DNA from: Suillus spraguei
Taxonomy: Eukaryota; Basidiomycota; Agaricomycetes; Boletales; Suillaceae
DNA: 52,643 nucleotides
Assembly (NCBI GenBank): GCA_016800925.1
Contig: JABCPU010000449.1
Coordinates: 1-52,643, forward strand
Reading direction: 5' to 3'
Shown: positions 36,286 through 48,789 of the stretch, one piece after another
Layout: each line of letters starts with the position of its first letter
Numbering within the stretch: the stretch's first letter is position 1
Program-made: the position numbers and the translations under genes
Notes under the pieces: model-generated
The model's database searches: none
Told to the model about the DNA's origin: nothing
Seen by the model: the letters and a program-made list of their open reading frames with translations, nothing else

Positions 36286-37491
36286 TATGGAATTGCCAAA
36301 GTATATGAAGGATCGGTTTTCAAATGCAAAGCAACATACGGATTTGTACAATGCAATTTGGACGTGCTAATATATACACCCGAAACGCCGCCTCTGCATA
36401 GTACCTCAATCTGTGCATTGCATCTTGATTCGGAATACTTCTGTGGCGTTACGAATAACATTCACACGGGGAAAGAAGTTGACTTAGTGCTTTGAGTAGG
36501 AATAATCTGACCGAACTAAGTGTTTTATTGGGGGTAAAGGATCAACTTCCCTACCAGTAGATATACAAAGGTTTATATACGGTAGGACATGGAAGGCAAT
36601 AGAACGAGAAAGAAGAAAGAATAAACCTACTCAATAACAGTTTATTTCTTCAGTTTATTTGCTGTTCGAGCAATAAGCGATGGAGTGGCACAGTGGGAAG
36701 TCTAGGTAAGAATCTGCATGGCAATGCAAATGGTGGAACTAACCCAACAAGAATGATAATGACAGACACTGGCGATTAATACCATCCCATGATGCCACTC
36801 GCCCAGTGAGTCCTGACGCCTCCTTCAAGAACTCGGATTTTTTGTTGAAGACCCAGAGGTATTCGAATTCAATGTCGGTCGTGAATGCTGATTTGTATGA
36901 CAATTATAAACTTGAAGACAGTCATACAATTTTATAGGTGTGAAAAGCACCTTCAGGACAGACCATCGTCTTGGGGTTGTACATGAATATCGCATCTGGC
37001 ATGGATCGAGTCCGCACGGATACGTACTAAGCTAGCAGTGTTGTGCATACTTTACTAGATTGCACAAGTCACATCAACATTTCGATGCTCACACCGTACT
37101 TTCCACTCACCGGCCTTCACAGTAACCTGATCAAAGAGTCAGTGGAGCGACATGATGTCTAGCGTGTGATAAGACTTCACAGGAGCGCACGGGTACGAAA
37201 CACGCAGCAATTGGTGATGCAGGGATTGTTACTGCCTTCATGAATACATTACAAGCACTCAGTGACACGGAAGGTCTACCAAGCCCTTAGTATTGAAAAG
37301 TATCATACCTCATGCAGGACCCAAGCTGCGTTCCGGAACCTGTGCGACTATCGGCGCATCACAGTCCAAAGGTAATACCATATGCCTGGTGATGTGAAAC
37401 TATTAGTGATATGTCAAGTATGTACTATGGAACTCATGATTGCCTTATAAAACAGATGGATTTACTATTACTTCCTAGACCCGATCCCTCA
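36286..37491. other. Protease 3' flank and intergenic DNA
   Basis: The first ~100 bases match the 3' flank of protease copy 1 (for example AATTGCCAAAGTATA and GCATACGGATTTGTA). The segment 36689-36767 is similar to 39898-39977. The remainder has no supported feature. Confidence 0.5.
36689..36767 (+). repeat. Dispersed repeat, copy A (~80 bp)
   Basis: Shares TCTGCATGGCAA, GGTGGAACTAACC and ATGACAGAC in the same order and spacing with 39898-39977. Confidence 0.55.
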
Positions 37492-38870
37492 TCACTCATG
37501 CATCTTTCGATGAGCATGGACGGTGCGCAGCTCATCTTCCCACTTGTAAAGGTGTTCGTCAGTGATATCCCTTGTTCCTGCGTCTGACCTAGAGTCGAAC
37601 GGGATAGAGACGTTGGTTGACTGGACCTCTAAGCCGGACGGGCTCATCGGAGGTGCATCAGGGTCATCAAAAGGTTCAACATCGTCAAGGTCCACCTCGA
37701 TTGTCTCAGTCCATTGACTCGGATCATTAACGTCACCTCTCTGGGATTCTTGGATGTTACGGAACCTCTCTTGATGAAGCACCATGCGTCCAGCCTGACA
37801 AAGTGAATGAGGAAAAGAATGACTGCCTAAAATCTCGTACTCAACAACAAACCAAAGGCAGAAAAGCAGTACGCTAATGAAATCCAGTGAGCAGAGAAAT
37901 CTGCGGTGCATGCAAGACTTACTAAAAGATGATGTTTCCACTCATCTGTGTGTTGATGACGTGTGGGGTGCAGAGAAACCTAAAGATGAGGATCACTGGA
38001 GTAATGAGCATATATGAACAAATATTAATAAGAACACCAAACCTACCTATTATTGCAATAGTCGTGAAGCTACCATCGCGGAACGCAAGCTTGAGCCAAG
38101 CTTGCGGAATTTCTGACCATTCCGATGTGCTTCTGAGGAATCGCCATAGCATTGCACCAAGGATGAGCATAAGATTGGCAATGATCGAGATGCTGGTTCT
38201 CAACTAAACGATCAGATATACAAAAGGTGCGAAAACGCTGACCCGACATAGATCCGACTATAATGAGGCGAAATTATGACACAAGTGGGGGAATAATTAG
38301 TGGCAGTTATAATCAATCGAGCATTAACTGCCATGGCGGCAGACTGCGCGCTACCGAAGATGAACAAGAGTGCACTGATGGTTTTGTTTTTTTGGTATAT
38401 CTTGTACACTGCAATGAGGGCTAATACAGTCACACAGAGTAAGACTGAAAGCCACATACCTCGCAGCATGAGTAATAACTCCACTGAAAGCAGCAGACAC
38501 TGTGTCATTGCAGCCTGGTACGATGCCCATACTCTGCAAATAAACGGACTGTTGGGAACCTCCGAGACCATTCTAAATGCAAACCAGATGTTGAAACTAG
38601 CGACAGGAGTAAGCATGCAACATTGAGTTGCTGAATCGCCCACCTTTGTCCAGCTAAACCAGCATACCTGGTCACCACATAAATTTTTGCTTCAGTGGTC
38701 TTCCAAAATCGCCTGTTCTCCAGAAAAATCTATTGATGGTGCTTATCAATATGCGGACAAGTGCTCACGGCCAGACCAGTCTAACTTCATCTGATAAAAA
38801 CCAGATATACTCGAGGACCATGAGCGCAGTTAATGTCGCTGATGAGTCTAAATCCAGCTGGAAAAATGTT
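37492..38870 (-). CDS. DUF6533-like multi-helix membrane protein
   Basis: Agaricomycete-specific membrane protein of the DUF6533 type; molecular role unknown. The minus-strand order is an N-terminal helix block (SATLTALMVLEYIWFLSDEV then RLVWP near 38850-38780) resembling the family's opening motif, then YQAAMTQCLLLSVELLLMLR, KNKTISALLFIFGSAQSAAM, a RDGSFTTIAIIGRFGVLINI block with further helices (38200-37930), and a hydrophilic acidic tail from RMVLHQERFRNIQ to the stop at 37492. This gives about seven hydrophobic segments. Exon joins between the three blocks and the exact start are not resolved. One in-frame stop follows RLVWP in the simplest reading, so an intron or a lesion lies there. 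Confidence 0.65.
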
Positions 38871-40873
38871 CAGATAGCGATTGGAACCCACTTGTTATTA
38901 TAGCAACGTTGCGTGCAACAGGATCGATGGAGGGGGGCATCACAGGCGTAAGGCGGCGGCAACACCAAGTAAAGGAGCAACTAAAGTTGAAAAAGGAAGA
39001 GTAGCAAAGTGAAAAGTCCGAGACTGCCCCACTGCAAAGTTGGACAGTCAGAGGAAATGGATATCAAGCAATTGGTGAATATGATATGTGTATTCGTGAG
39101 CAGAGCCGACGAACCTAAGATCACCCTGACCCTGACGAAGCCCTGTACGGTGGCATGTCATAGGCTAAGTGCGCACGCTAGACTTGAAGTCGAAGAACCT
39201 GAGCCTCCTAACCATGTTTCTAATATCTGTTACCTGACCCGTGACAGAGTCAGAGCTGGCTAAACCCAAAGCAAGTTGGGGTTAGAGCAATAAAACCAGC
39301 TTACTTCAAGTCCGAGTCGCTTGCTGGGCAACACAATGTCGGGCCGCCGGTGCCAGTCAGCCTTTGGGATTGGCCCAAAGGATATGCCGTTCGCTACTCA
39401 CAAATTATTTACCCCTTGAAGGCTTTGGCCTGTTCGGCTTGACAACATATATAGGGTACTAGCAGCGTGGGTCCTGGGTCGCCTGTTGAACTTGAACTTT
39501 ATTTTCTGCACGTGTTTATGAAGAAAGACAAATTCTAAGATGAGACAAGAGCGATGTCTCCAGTTACAGCAATCTCCAGGTTCAATAATATTCCTCTACG
39601 CAAGGAACGCAACAACACAGGGTCAATTAGTCGATTGCCTGCGAATTTGATTATGGTTTGATGCAAATTTTATGTACAATTTCATGGACGGGCCAGTCCT
39701 CCAAGTGTCGTTAAGATCACCCGCAACTCTGACATGGCAAGCATAACTTGAAGGTCCTACTCATCAAAATTCTTCACCGTCATCATTCATTGAAGTTCGT
39801 GTCATCTAGTTTGATTATTATTCACACGGATCATGTCACATATGTAAAATATGTAAAAGCGCTCGCTGAACACGTTCGTGAAAAACATAGTCAACGGCAC
39901 TGGAAGGTTCAAGAGTCTGCATGGCAAGTTGGCAACGCAGGCGGTGGAACTAACCAATAAGAACGATGATGACAGACTTTGACCATGCCGCTCACCTGAA
40001 CACCCTCGTAGTACAAGATGTCGTGGAAAAGGGCATCCGAATCGGGGTCGTTATTTTCCTAATTGCCCAGTATTCAAGCCAGGTTCTGACACGACCATCA
40101 TCAGTTGCATGGAGGCGCGTTGCAACCAACCGCTTCCTCAACAGACACGAAGACGATAATGAGCCCCAAGAACAGAAAACCAGTCAGACCATTGCATACC
40201 TGGATATTGGCAATGCGAAGTTAGTTTTGGTGATGGCGCCTGGAATATGGGATGGTTTGTCATCACGGGGATCTTTACAAACAGAACCAAAAATACTACT
40301 CTCCACTGATCTTCGAGCAGCCGATCATCCGTGCAAGTATCCAAGGATAGCCCCGGAGCCAAAAGTCCGGCACGCGCAAGCTTAGACTAGCATACCGTGG
40401 GGATGATAGGAATGACTGCGGGATTAAGCACTATTCCCCTGCGTTACCCCATGGAAAGTAAGCGTGTTGAGTTAATTTGTCAAGTGGGCCGCGTACTAAA
40501 CATAGTACATCTAGTGCAACCCGGTTCAGTCTCGTAGAATAATGTCCAGGAATGTTCCCACCCGACCCAGGTTGATGTTTGCTTGATGGAGCTGGGACGC
40601 AAGTCAATACATCTCATGAGCGACTGGAAAAATCATTTACTATGGTCGCCCAGCACCCTGTCTAGATATATCGCCCATGCACAAATCGCGTAGTGTTGTA
40701 AAACATGAACAATCTTCGTACCCGTCACCTGTGGATGTCAATAGGTATGATATATGCTACATTTAACTGAGTCACGACAACGGCCAATGTAGTGACATTC
40801 AGGTCTTTCGTAGACCTTGCATTGAGTGAGTGCGTGCGCAGACATGATAAAACGTGCACGAGCCAAACTTGCA
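38871..40873. other. Intergenic region
   Basis: About 2 kb without a supported gene. It contains copy B of the ~80-bp dispersed repeat (39898-39977). ORFs at 39966-40385 (+) and 40138-40362 (-) overlap each other and show no recognisable domain. Confidence 0.4.
39898..39977 (+). repeat. Dispersed repeat, copy B (~80 bp)
   Basis: Counterpart of 36689-36767, same orientation, about 3.2 kb away. The two copies bracket the DUF6533-like gene. Confidence 0.55.
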
Positions 40874-42305
40874 TAATACTCGATCCTGCGATGAGCTCGG
40901 CGCTAGCAGCAGACGTCACGGCCATGCTGCAGAAGATATGATTGATGTTAACGTCTCAGGTTTCTTTGTGATTCACAAAATAATACCAACATTGAGACTA
41001 CCACAGCTCCGCCTTTTCCCATCAGCACTGCAGCCGCAGGCGAGTCCCGCACTTGTCGTTGCGGCGACAGAGGGAACTGTTAGGTATGTTGGGAAACAAA
41101 GCCCAAAGTTACATTAACTTGGCGTTGGTTGAGATCTAGAAGGCGATGCACGAACCTTACATTGTTTTGGAGCGCTCGGGCACTCAGACCGAGGCATGAT
41201 CTGAAAGCCCGGCAAACCAAGAGACACCGCCAAACTTATCTGCAACAAATATTGTGGTGAGCGTACGTGCATCATTCGGTGGATGAAGTAATGTAAATAC
41301 GTAAGCTTTAGTTGTTCCTTTGGGGAGACTTGCAACTGCCCTGTGGTCGATAGACACGTCAGTCTATGATTGCAGTGTAAAGGCGAATCCTGAAAGCAAT
41401 GCCGACAGGCTTCAAAGACAAGACCCTGACAGAAATGAGCACAGATAGGCTGACAGAGTAAATGAGACAACACTGCCCGCGCACCTGATTTGACGTTATG
41501 GTCATATAACTTCCATTTGCGTCACGAGGTACAGGCACATCAATTGCAAATTGTGAGCACTGAGCAGCTTATACATTCAAAGCCAAGCCGACTTACCAAT
41601 CTCCAGTGACTGATGCGGCGTCCCGCTTCGATTGCGAGATTTTCGACAGCACATCCTTGTGACATAGGGACTTCACCTACTATGCAGGTATAAATGATGG
41701 CGAATAGCATGATGGTATGGGCCCAATCATAGATGAAGGTGACAAGCAATCCACCGAATACGATATATACCACGATACCAATCAATAATAGAAAATACGC
41801 GCATGTTCATCATGATGCCGGTGAGGGCGTTCACAGTAGCTGCGCCTCCCGCTGAAACACGCATCAGTAACCATCTTGACAATATGTATCAATCTTATCT
41901 CATACAGATCCACATACGACAAGAACGCAGATGAACGCATATATGGTGAATGCAATATGCGCTGCAGTACCGAAGCGAACTTTGACGATCTGTAGAAAAG
42001 TTGACAGGCCGCTCTTACTTACAGTGTACGCACATACCTCCAAGAATGTGTGAGCACCGTTCGCATTCATCTTAACTCTGGCAGCCACCATTCAAAACAT
42101 CACCAGTTGGATAGAAATGCCCGTACCGTACCACCCTCAGTTTGATCTGTCAAAGCTTGAAGAAGTACAAATTGGCTGACCAAGGGCCACTGATACCCAG
42201 GCACGATCAGCATGTAACATTACTCAATTACATGTTGTGTTCCATACCAAATGTATAAGCTGGTGCTGGACTGAAGGAAAGTCGCGCTCCATGTCCAGGC
42301 ACTGA
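40874..42305 (-). pseudogene. DUR3: Decayed urea/H+ (SSF family) transporter, DUR3-like
   Basis: Minus-strand fragments match the fungal urea permease in correct N-to-C order but in shifting frames. They are WTWSATFLQSSTSLYIWY (~42290), VSGP (~42190), AARVKMNANGAHTFLEV (~42085), RFGTAAHIAFTIYAFI (~41960), TVNALTG (~41830), IGIVVYIVFGGLLVTFIYDW with AHT (~41780), GKGGAVVVSMLVLF (~41000) and MAVTSAASAELIAGSSI (~40920-40874). Dur3 is normally ~650-700 aa with about fifteen helices and imports urea and polyamines. Here large parts between helices are lost and stops and frameshifts separate the rest, and no start or C-terminus is present. The surrounding DNA has no other gene. Confidence 0.75.
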
Positions 42306-43874
42306 CACTGGGATGGTACGTCACAGGTATCCAGACGTGCGGACAAAGATGACCTACATGGACCAACATGGGCAAATCAGCGAAAGTCCTATTTGGCTAG
42401 GAAAACTAGGACACTTTGACATCACGGGAAGCACTCTACAGTCATCATGTGACGAACCGTGAACTTTTCAGATGAACCTGGAGTAGCATATCGGGAGACG
42501 TTGGATTGCTCTGCGGTCAAGAATATAACATAATGAAGGGAAAGGTAAACTAGAAGTGATTTTAGAAATTGACCTCGATCGGATTTTTGCCAACTCGCTA
42601 ACAACTAGACCATATCCAGCGCTCCCATCTGGTCTATGGAGTAAGCGAATGAGTAGCCGAAGAAAATGGTGGTTTTACGCCAAGAATGGACGTGAAATCT
42701 GTGGATTGAGACATCGTCACAGATATGAAATGAACAGAGCAGTAAGACTGTAGGAGATACTGCTTGGCTTTAGTGCACGGTCAGGTCTAGGTCAAATTTG
42801 CAGATTTCTTAGTATTTGCGATCTTCAAGTGCCATGATCACCGGGTCTTAGTACGGATATGTGCGGGACATGAGCGCATGCTATACACATGGAAAATTGA
42901 ATTTGATCATGCTAGTCTTGTGGTGTGCTTTGACATTTCCTTTTGGTCTATGAGCTAAAGCTGGCGCTTCTTGACCGTCTCCCATGCACTTTTCCAAATC
43001 TATGTATAGGTCAATGACTTTGTCCGCGTTATTATATTACGAGTAATATCAGCTCACCTCTCAATTTGATTGTCGGATGCACTCCTGCTCAAGCGCTTTA
43101 CTCAGCTTCTGAAGTTGAGCAGTGATTGAAGTATCACTACCCGTGGAGGGTGTACTGCGAGCTTGAAAATCGTCGAGGAAATTACTAACGCAAGAAAGAG
43201 CGTGTCTGGAGGAGATTAGGACTGATGAGGCGGCTTGCAGACGGACTGGAGGACGGGCTATATCGTCCATGGCCTGTAACTTGGAGTCCGATGAACGCTA
43301 GTGATGTCCAATAGCTTAAGGCTATATATTGTTGATGGCAGATGAATCCTTCCTGAGGTGACGTGTAGGTGTGACACGGCTGTGACAAGCTGTGGTAGGC
43401 TCTGCACAGATAGACATGATATGTAACCGTTGAGCTCATTCAAAGTGTGGAATTCATTCCAAGATAAAATGTCTGTATTCTATAGTGCCGCGTTGCGTCA
43501 CATACACCGCATCAATACCGCGTCAATTTTACGGCCGTGTCACCTGGCCCGACACGTTGCTTCATAATGGTACCATGTTATACATTTCTTGAAGTTCTTC
43601 TACCAATCCTTTCTCCCACTTCGCATTGATAAGCACAGAAATTCCTATTGTATAGACAGCGCTACTAGTACTAGACTAGACTAGCTAATAGTGAAGACAA
43701 GCATTGCCACGGCCCGGAACTTTCCGGTTGGATTCATCACTGCCAGCTTTTGTGGTTCGACTGCGTTCATTTCATTTCAGGTAGAGGAGTACAACAGCTG
43801 GCAAGTGCTCCCTTTTATTTAACACCGCAACCTCCAAGCGACTTTTTAACATCTAATTCTCGACTTCTGCAACC
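42306..43874. other. Intergenic region with one small possible ORF
   Basis: A minus-strand ORF (43270-43061) starts MDDIARPPVRLQAASSVLI and ends QKLSKALEQECIRQSN, helical and compact. A possible intron follows it, but frames disagree. I do not recognise it. A palindromic-looking ctagtactagactagactag lies near 43667-43686. The last ~60 bases contain ttttatttaac, the likely core promoter of squalene synthase. Confidence 0.35.
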
Positions 43875-45576
43875 ATGGGAAAATTGACTTCAATGCTAGG
43901 TCTTCTCTTGACACACCCTCTTGAGTTCAGAACTCTTGTTCATTTCTACCTTTATCATGAGGCGAAACGCGACATCACGTCTCAGCAAGAACACCCTACG
44001 TCAGGCTGGGATCGCGCCTCCATGCGCCGCTGCTGGGAATTCCTTGACATGACAAGCAGAAGTTTTGCAGCTGTTATCAAGGAGCTTGACGGCGACCTTG
44101 CAAGAACGGTGAGCACTTTGCCTCTTTTGTTTTTATTTTTCGCACAAGTCTCTGCCCATGTTTTCAGGCATATTCAGTTTTAACCAGTTAATCATCCCTC
44201 TTAACCCGTCCGCATGATTGATCCTTGACCTTCCAGATTTGCATGTACTACCTTGTTCTGCGTGGCCTGGACACAATTGAAGATGACATGACTATCCCTG
44301 ACGAGAAGAAGCAGCCAATACTTCGTCAATTCCACGACTTGACAGTAAGACCGGGCTGGAACTTTACAGGGAACGGCCCTGATGAGAAAGATCGTTCTTT
44401 GCTCCTCGAATATCACACTGTCGTAGAAGAAGTCAATAGACTACCACCCCAGTACGCTCACATCTTCATTTACACAGTTCTTTCTTACACCTACTGCAGG
44501 TACAAGACCGTCATTCTTGACATCACTCAGAAAATGGAGAACGGTATGGCGGATTATGCACACAAAGCCGCAACCAATGGCACTGTTTATCTCGAGACTA
44601 TTGCGGACTATGACCTCTACTGTCACTACGTTGCAGGCCTCGTAGGTGAAGGCCTCACTCGCATCTGGTCAGCCTCAGGCAAGGAAGCGTCTTTCCTCTG
44701 CGATCAACTTGAGCTAGCCAACTCTATGGGTCTTCTCCTCCAAAAGACTAATATCATCCGTGATTTCCGGGAAGATGTCGAGGAGAGACGTTTCTTTTGG
44801 CCTCGAGAAATTTGGGCTAGATACGGCTTCAACGAAATGAAAGATATGTACGAGAAAGGTGACGTTGAGCATGCCACGTGGATACAAAGCGGGATGGTTC
44901 TTGATGCTCTGCGACATGCATGTGATTCTTTGGACTACCTGCGCCTGCTCAAAAACCAGAGCGTGTTCGTGTTTTGCGCGGTCCCCGTCTCCATGGCAAT
45001 GGCCACATTAGCGCTTTGCTTCATGAACCCAGAAATGTTTCAGCGCAACATAAAGATACGAAAAGCGGAAGCTGCTCGCGTACGTGATACTCACCTATAA
45101 TTTGTTTATGCTGACACGCCACAGCTTATCATGCGGTCAACGAATACCAGGGATGTTGCCTTGATCTTCCGGGAGTACGCACGGAAGATCCACCACAAGG
45201 CTAACCCGCATGATCCAAACTTCCTCAAAATTTCAGTGATGTGTTGCAAGGTACTTCACGCACACCCTCACATTGTTCGTCTTTGACCAAAAACCATCTT
45301 CAGATCGAGCAATGGTGTGAACAAAATTTCCCCTCGTTCGTAGTACTCGGCGAAAAGGGACCGATATACGACTCCACAGACAAGAGAACAGCCATCTTCA
45401 GAGCGGAAGAGAAGATGGTAGCGGATCGTCTTGCCACGGATCCAAGGAATGCACCCTTACCGCAGGACTTGTTTCCATGGGAGCTTGCCGCCTATGTCGT
45501 TGGCGCAATGATGCTCATACTTGGTCTCAGCGCCCTTATCGTGTGGGTCATGCTTAAGTTCATCCCACAGGCATAA
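43875..45576 (+). CDS. ERG9: Squalene synthase (farnesyl-diphosphate farnesyltransferase)
   Basis: ER-anchored enzyme that condenses two farnesyl diphosphates into squalene with NADPH, the committed step to sterols. Five exons read as 43875-44108, 44237-44451, 44500-45079, 45125-45250 and 45304-45576, totalling 1428 nt and 475 aa, the usual fungal length. The 44452-44499 intron is in frame and easily missed; removing it restores NRLPPQYKTVILDIT. Visible motifs are the first aspartate-rich site LRGLDTIEDDM, the second LLLQKTNIIRDFREDVEERR with FFWPREIW, and YCHYVAGLVGEGLTRI. A C-terminal membrane helix (AAYVVGAMMLILGLSALIVW) anchors it. All catalytic motifs are intact, so it should be functional. 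A coronin gene follows on the same strand. Confidence 0.96.
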
Positions 45577-46205
45577 AGTTTGGGATACCAGACTGTCGCA
45601 TCTGATACTTTTGATCTTGGAATATGCGGTAAATATATACTCCTCGATCTTACTGTTACTATTAATGAACCGAGTACTGTTGCTACTTATCTTCGTGCAT
45701 CCTGTTGATGCTGTACTGTTTTGTGCTACGGAATCAAAGTGCTATTGCATGGGACGAGACTTGCAAGAATTATGAATTGGAGAAACAAATAACCGGAGGA
45801 TAAGACTTGGAGTTTACTGGAGGGTTTGAAGGCGGGCAGACAGGGACCATCGAAGCATCGGTGTATTGTTCGAGCAGTATAGCTTTTGCCAGGTCGTGTT
45901 AACTACAGCGTTACCTGCAAACTTTAGATGTGAGTTAGCTGGTAGGTTGCACATAGCGAGGTAATGAAGAAAGCACGAGAAAATCCACAGCGTGCTGGCA
46001 TTTTGGGTCTAGTTGGCTCCCTTGTAACTTTCACACGTAACCCCCCTTCGGTGATTCCCGAACATGTGATCACTCTAGTACTCTGTGCGAAACACATCAA
46101 TTGGAGAGAGCCAAAGGGCATAAGTTGCTGCGTTACGACAGCGCAGGATATAGGTTCGTTCTCATCGTCTGTCGAGTGTTCATCGTTTCCAGATAATTGC
46201 GGACG
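45577..46205. other. Intergenic region
   Basis: About 630 bp between ERG9 and coronin. An open frame reads through much of the right half (from 45964) into the coronin gene, but it differs from the coronin frame in exon 1 and is not conserved-looking. The coronin leader lies at its right end. Confidence 0.5.
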
Positions 46206-48136
46206 ATGTCTCGATTTGTTCGTGCATCCAAGTATCGGTGAGCACATCGCCAAGATTGCAGCGCACCGAGACACTGATCGCGTCTCCCACAGCCATGTCT
46301 TCGGGCAGACAGCAAAGAAAGAACATGGATATGACAATGTGAAGGTCTCTGGCAGCGCATGGGACACGAATCTCGTTTCTGCATCTGGGGTGACCACTTT
46401 CTCTCTTCACGTCCGTCCTTCAAGCTTACTGAATGCCCCCCAGCGATACATTAGCGTTAACTGGAATGCATCCGGAGGTGGCGCGTTCGCAATACTTCCC
46501 CTTCCTTCCCCTTTTGCAGCTGTTCCAAATTTTCCGCACAAGCTTCCTGATGTCATTCCCCTCGCGCGCAGTCACACTGCCCCCGTCCTCGATACCGATT
46601 GGTCCCCACATAACGACTCTATCGTTGCCTCAGGTGGTGAAGACGGAAAGGTCATGATCTGGAAGGTAGAGTCTTCCGCTTTTGAAGACTGGGGACAGGA
46701 TCATTGGGTACCGGAAGACTTTGATCCTGTCGCCCGCATCGATGCATCACCACGGAAGATCGGCCAGGTTCTCTTCCACCCCACTGCATCTAATATCCTT
46801 GCCAGTGCATCTAGCGAACACACAGTTAAGCTTTGGGATCTTGCTGATACCGATCGCCCGCGCTCTGTTCTCACCGGACACAACGATACCATTCAGTGTC
46901 TCGCCTTCAATCCTACCGGTACACTCATGGCGACAACCTGCAGAGACAAAAAACTTCGTCTATTCGATCCTCGTACTGGAGGAGAAGCTGTTCGCATCAC
47001 TGAGGCGCATGGTGGTATCAAAGGTGCTCGTGTCGTGTGGATGGGTGATCTTGACAAGGTCGTGACTACTGGCTTTAGCAAGATGAGTGACCGTCAAGTC
47101 TCGATCTGGGAAACGGGAGGTCTTGGAAACGTCAAGACGATGACTATTGATCAGTCTGCTGGTGTCATCATGCCTTTCTGGAGCGACAATGGCATTCTTT
47201 TCTTGGGTGAGCGCCTTGTATGTGCTTAGGACTAGTCTTTTCTCATATTATTACTTCTAGCTGGCAAAGGGTAAGGCAGAATGGGATGTTTTGTTTTTCC
47301 TGGTTAATCTAATCCAACAGTGATGGAAATATCCGGTATTATGAGTATGAAAGTGACTCGCTATTCGCGTTAGCAGAGCACAAATCTCCAGATCCTCAGC
47401 GGGGAATCTGTTTCCTTCCTCGTCGTGCCCTAAACGTGTCGGATTGCGAGATTGCCCGTGCGTACAAGGTGTCAGGCTCATCCGTGGAACCCATCGCTTT
47501 CATTGTGCCTCGCAAAGTAAATACCTCTTCAAACGCTCACAATAGCCTCACTGACAATATCACCAGGCGGACTCATTCCAATCTGACATCTACCCAGCTG
47601 CGGCCTCGTCAGAACCTTCTCTCTCTGCAAGCGAGTTTTTCGCTGGAAAGACTGCCGCGTTGAAGCTCATTAGTCTCGAGAATGGTGCTGTGTTCAATGG
47701 TGCACAATCGGCATCCACGCCCTCGGCACCTGCACCTGCACCTGCACCTGCACCGACACTTACGCCTGCACCCACTGCGTTTAGTGCACCTCCGACTGTC
47801 ACCAAAGCTGTCACCATGCCTACACCCATGCCACAAACTCCAGTCGTGTTAAGATCTGAGTCAACACCTGTGCCTCGACCTGCCTCGCCTATGTCAGAGT
47901 CTCCGGCCATTCTCACTCCGCCAACGCAAGTTGATGATGAAGTATGTACTCTTGGTATTGGTCCCGAATTATGACGCTTAAACTATGTATAGGGAAGGAC
48001 CACTGTGTTAGAATCTGAAGTCGATCGGCTTAACGGCGAGCTCCGTGCAGCACGGGAAAAGATTCGCAACATGGAGTTGCAGGTTGAGAGCCTGAAAGCG
48101 AATGCAAGGAAAGCAGCTCAGGCTTTAGGTTTGTGA
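46206..48136 (+). CDS. CRN1: Coronin (actin-binding WD40 protein)
   Basis: Binds and bundles F-actin and regulates Arp2/3 at cortical patches. Seven exons read as 46206-46237, 46293-46389, 46444-47206, 47261-47270, 47321-47516, 47567-47941 and 47993-48136, in frame throughout and giving 538 aa. The 10-nt exon 4 is unusually small but needed for frame. The start MSRFVRASKYRHVFGQ is the canonical coronin N-terminus. The propeller follows with SGGGAFAILPL, HTAPVLDTDWSPHNDSIVAS, GEDGKVMIW, ASSEHTVKLWDLAD and MSDRQVSIWETGG, then the coronin C-terminal extension GICFLPRRALNVSDCEIARA. The Pro/Ala-rich linker (APAPAPAPAP from a CACCTG-type repeat) varies in this family. A C-terminal coiled coil (VLESEVDRLNGELRAAREKI) mediates oligomerisation. 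Confidence 0.95.
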
Positions 48137-48789
48137 GACTCAGCCGGTGGGTGTAAAGTAAAATGGCACCTAAGAGGGAGGTGCTTTTGATGTAGATCAA
48201 TGATCGTGTACTTAATCACTACATCTTTTGTAGCCTGCATTTCGATGGACGTTTGTTTCCTTTTGGATTTATCTACTGCATAGTAGTGCCCTAATTTTCT
48301 GAGGGAAGGCCAAGTCCTAGAGGTGAGACGAAGCGACATGCCAGCGCATAACGAAGACTAGAGGGCCGAGCGAACTGACTAGTAAAAAGAAATGTTTGCA
48401 TATTAAATCCGACTGGACGAGCGGGAGAATATGACTACGAAAAATTCAACTTTATAGTCACCACATGCATGTATAGCTGTGCAGATGCTGTCCACCAGCT
48501 GATCCTACATTCATTATCCTCATGTTAAGAAACATAGACTCCCCGGTCTCAGGCCACTAGTGGGTGTAATTGCAACTCCCTTACAAACATCAGGAAAAAA
48601 CCAAAATGGTGGGAGTACTAGTGACAGTTACATAGTCCTACATAGCTACAGTAGTGATATATAGTCAACCGAGTTACTCTATAGTCCTATGTAGCCGAAG
48701 TGAGGGCTATGCAGAGCTACCAGAGGTGCTGCGAGTGACTTGTAGTGCAGTAGCAACAGTAGCCGATTGTATCACGGAGCAGTGTAGTA
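48137..48789. other. Intergenic region with short repeated words
   Basis: No gene. Between about 48630 and 48730 the words CATAGTCCTA, TATAGTC and CTATGTAGCC recur, giving a weakly repetitive stretch that may be the left part of the transposon insertion described next. Confidence 0.35.

Noticed and set aside
46133..46423. Minus-strand ORFs opposite coronin exons 1-3
   Set aside because: Shadows of the coding strand with no splice signals or homology.
45964..47229. A 421-aa plus-strand ORF starting at 45964
   Set aside because: Only its downstream part is real (coronin exon 3). The upstream part reads through the promoter, a different exon-1 frame and two introns; the conserved coronin start at 46206 with splicing is preferred.
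47590..47916. Minus-strand Gly/Ala-rich ORF (GAGAGAG-type)
   Set aside because: Antisense reading of the Pro/Ala linker repeat of coronin.
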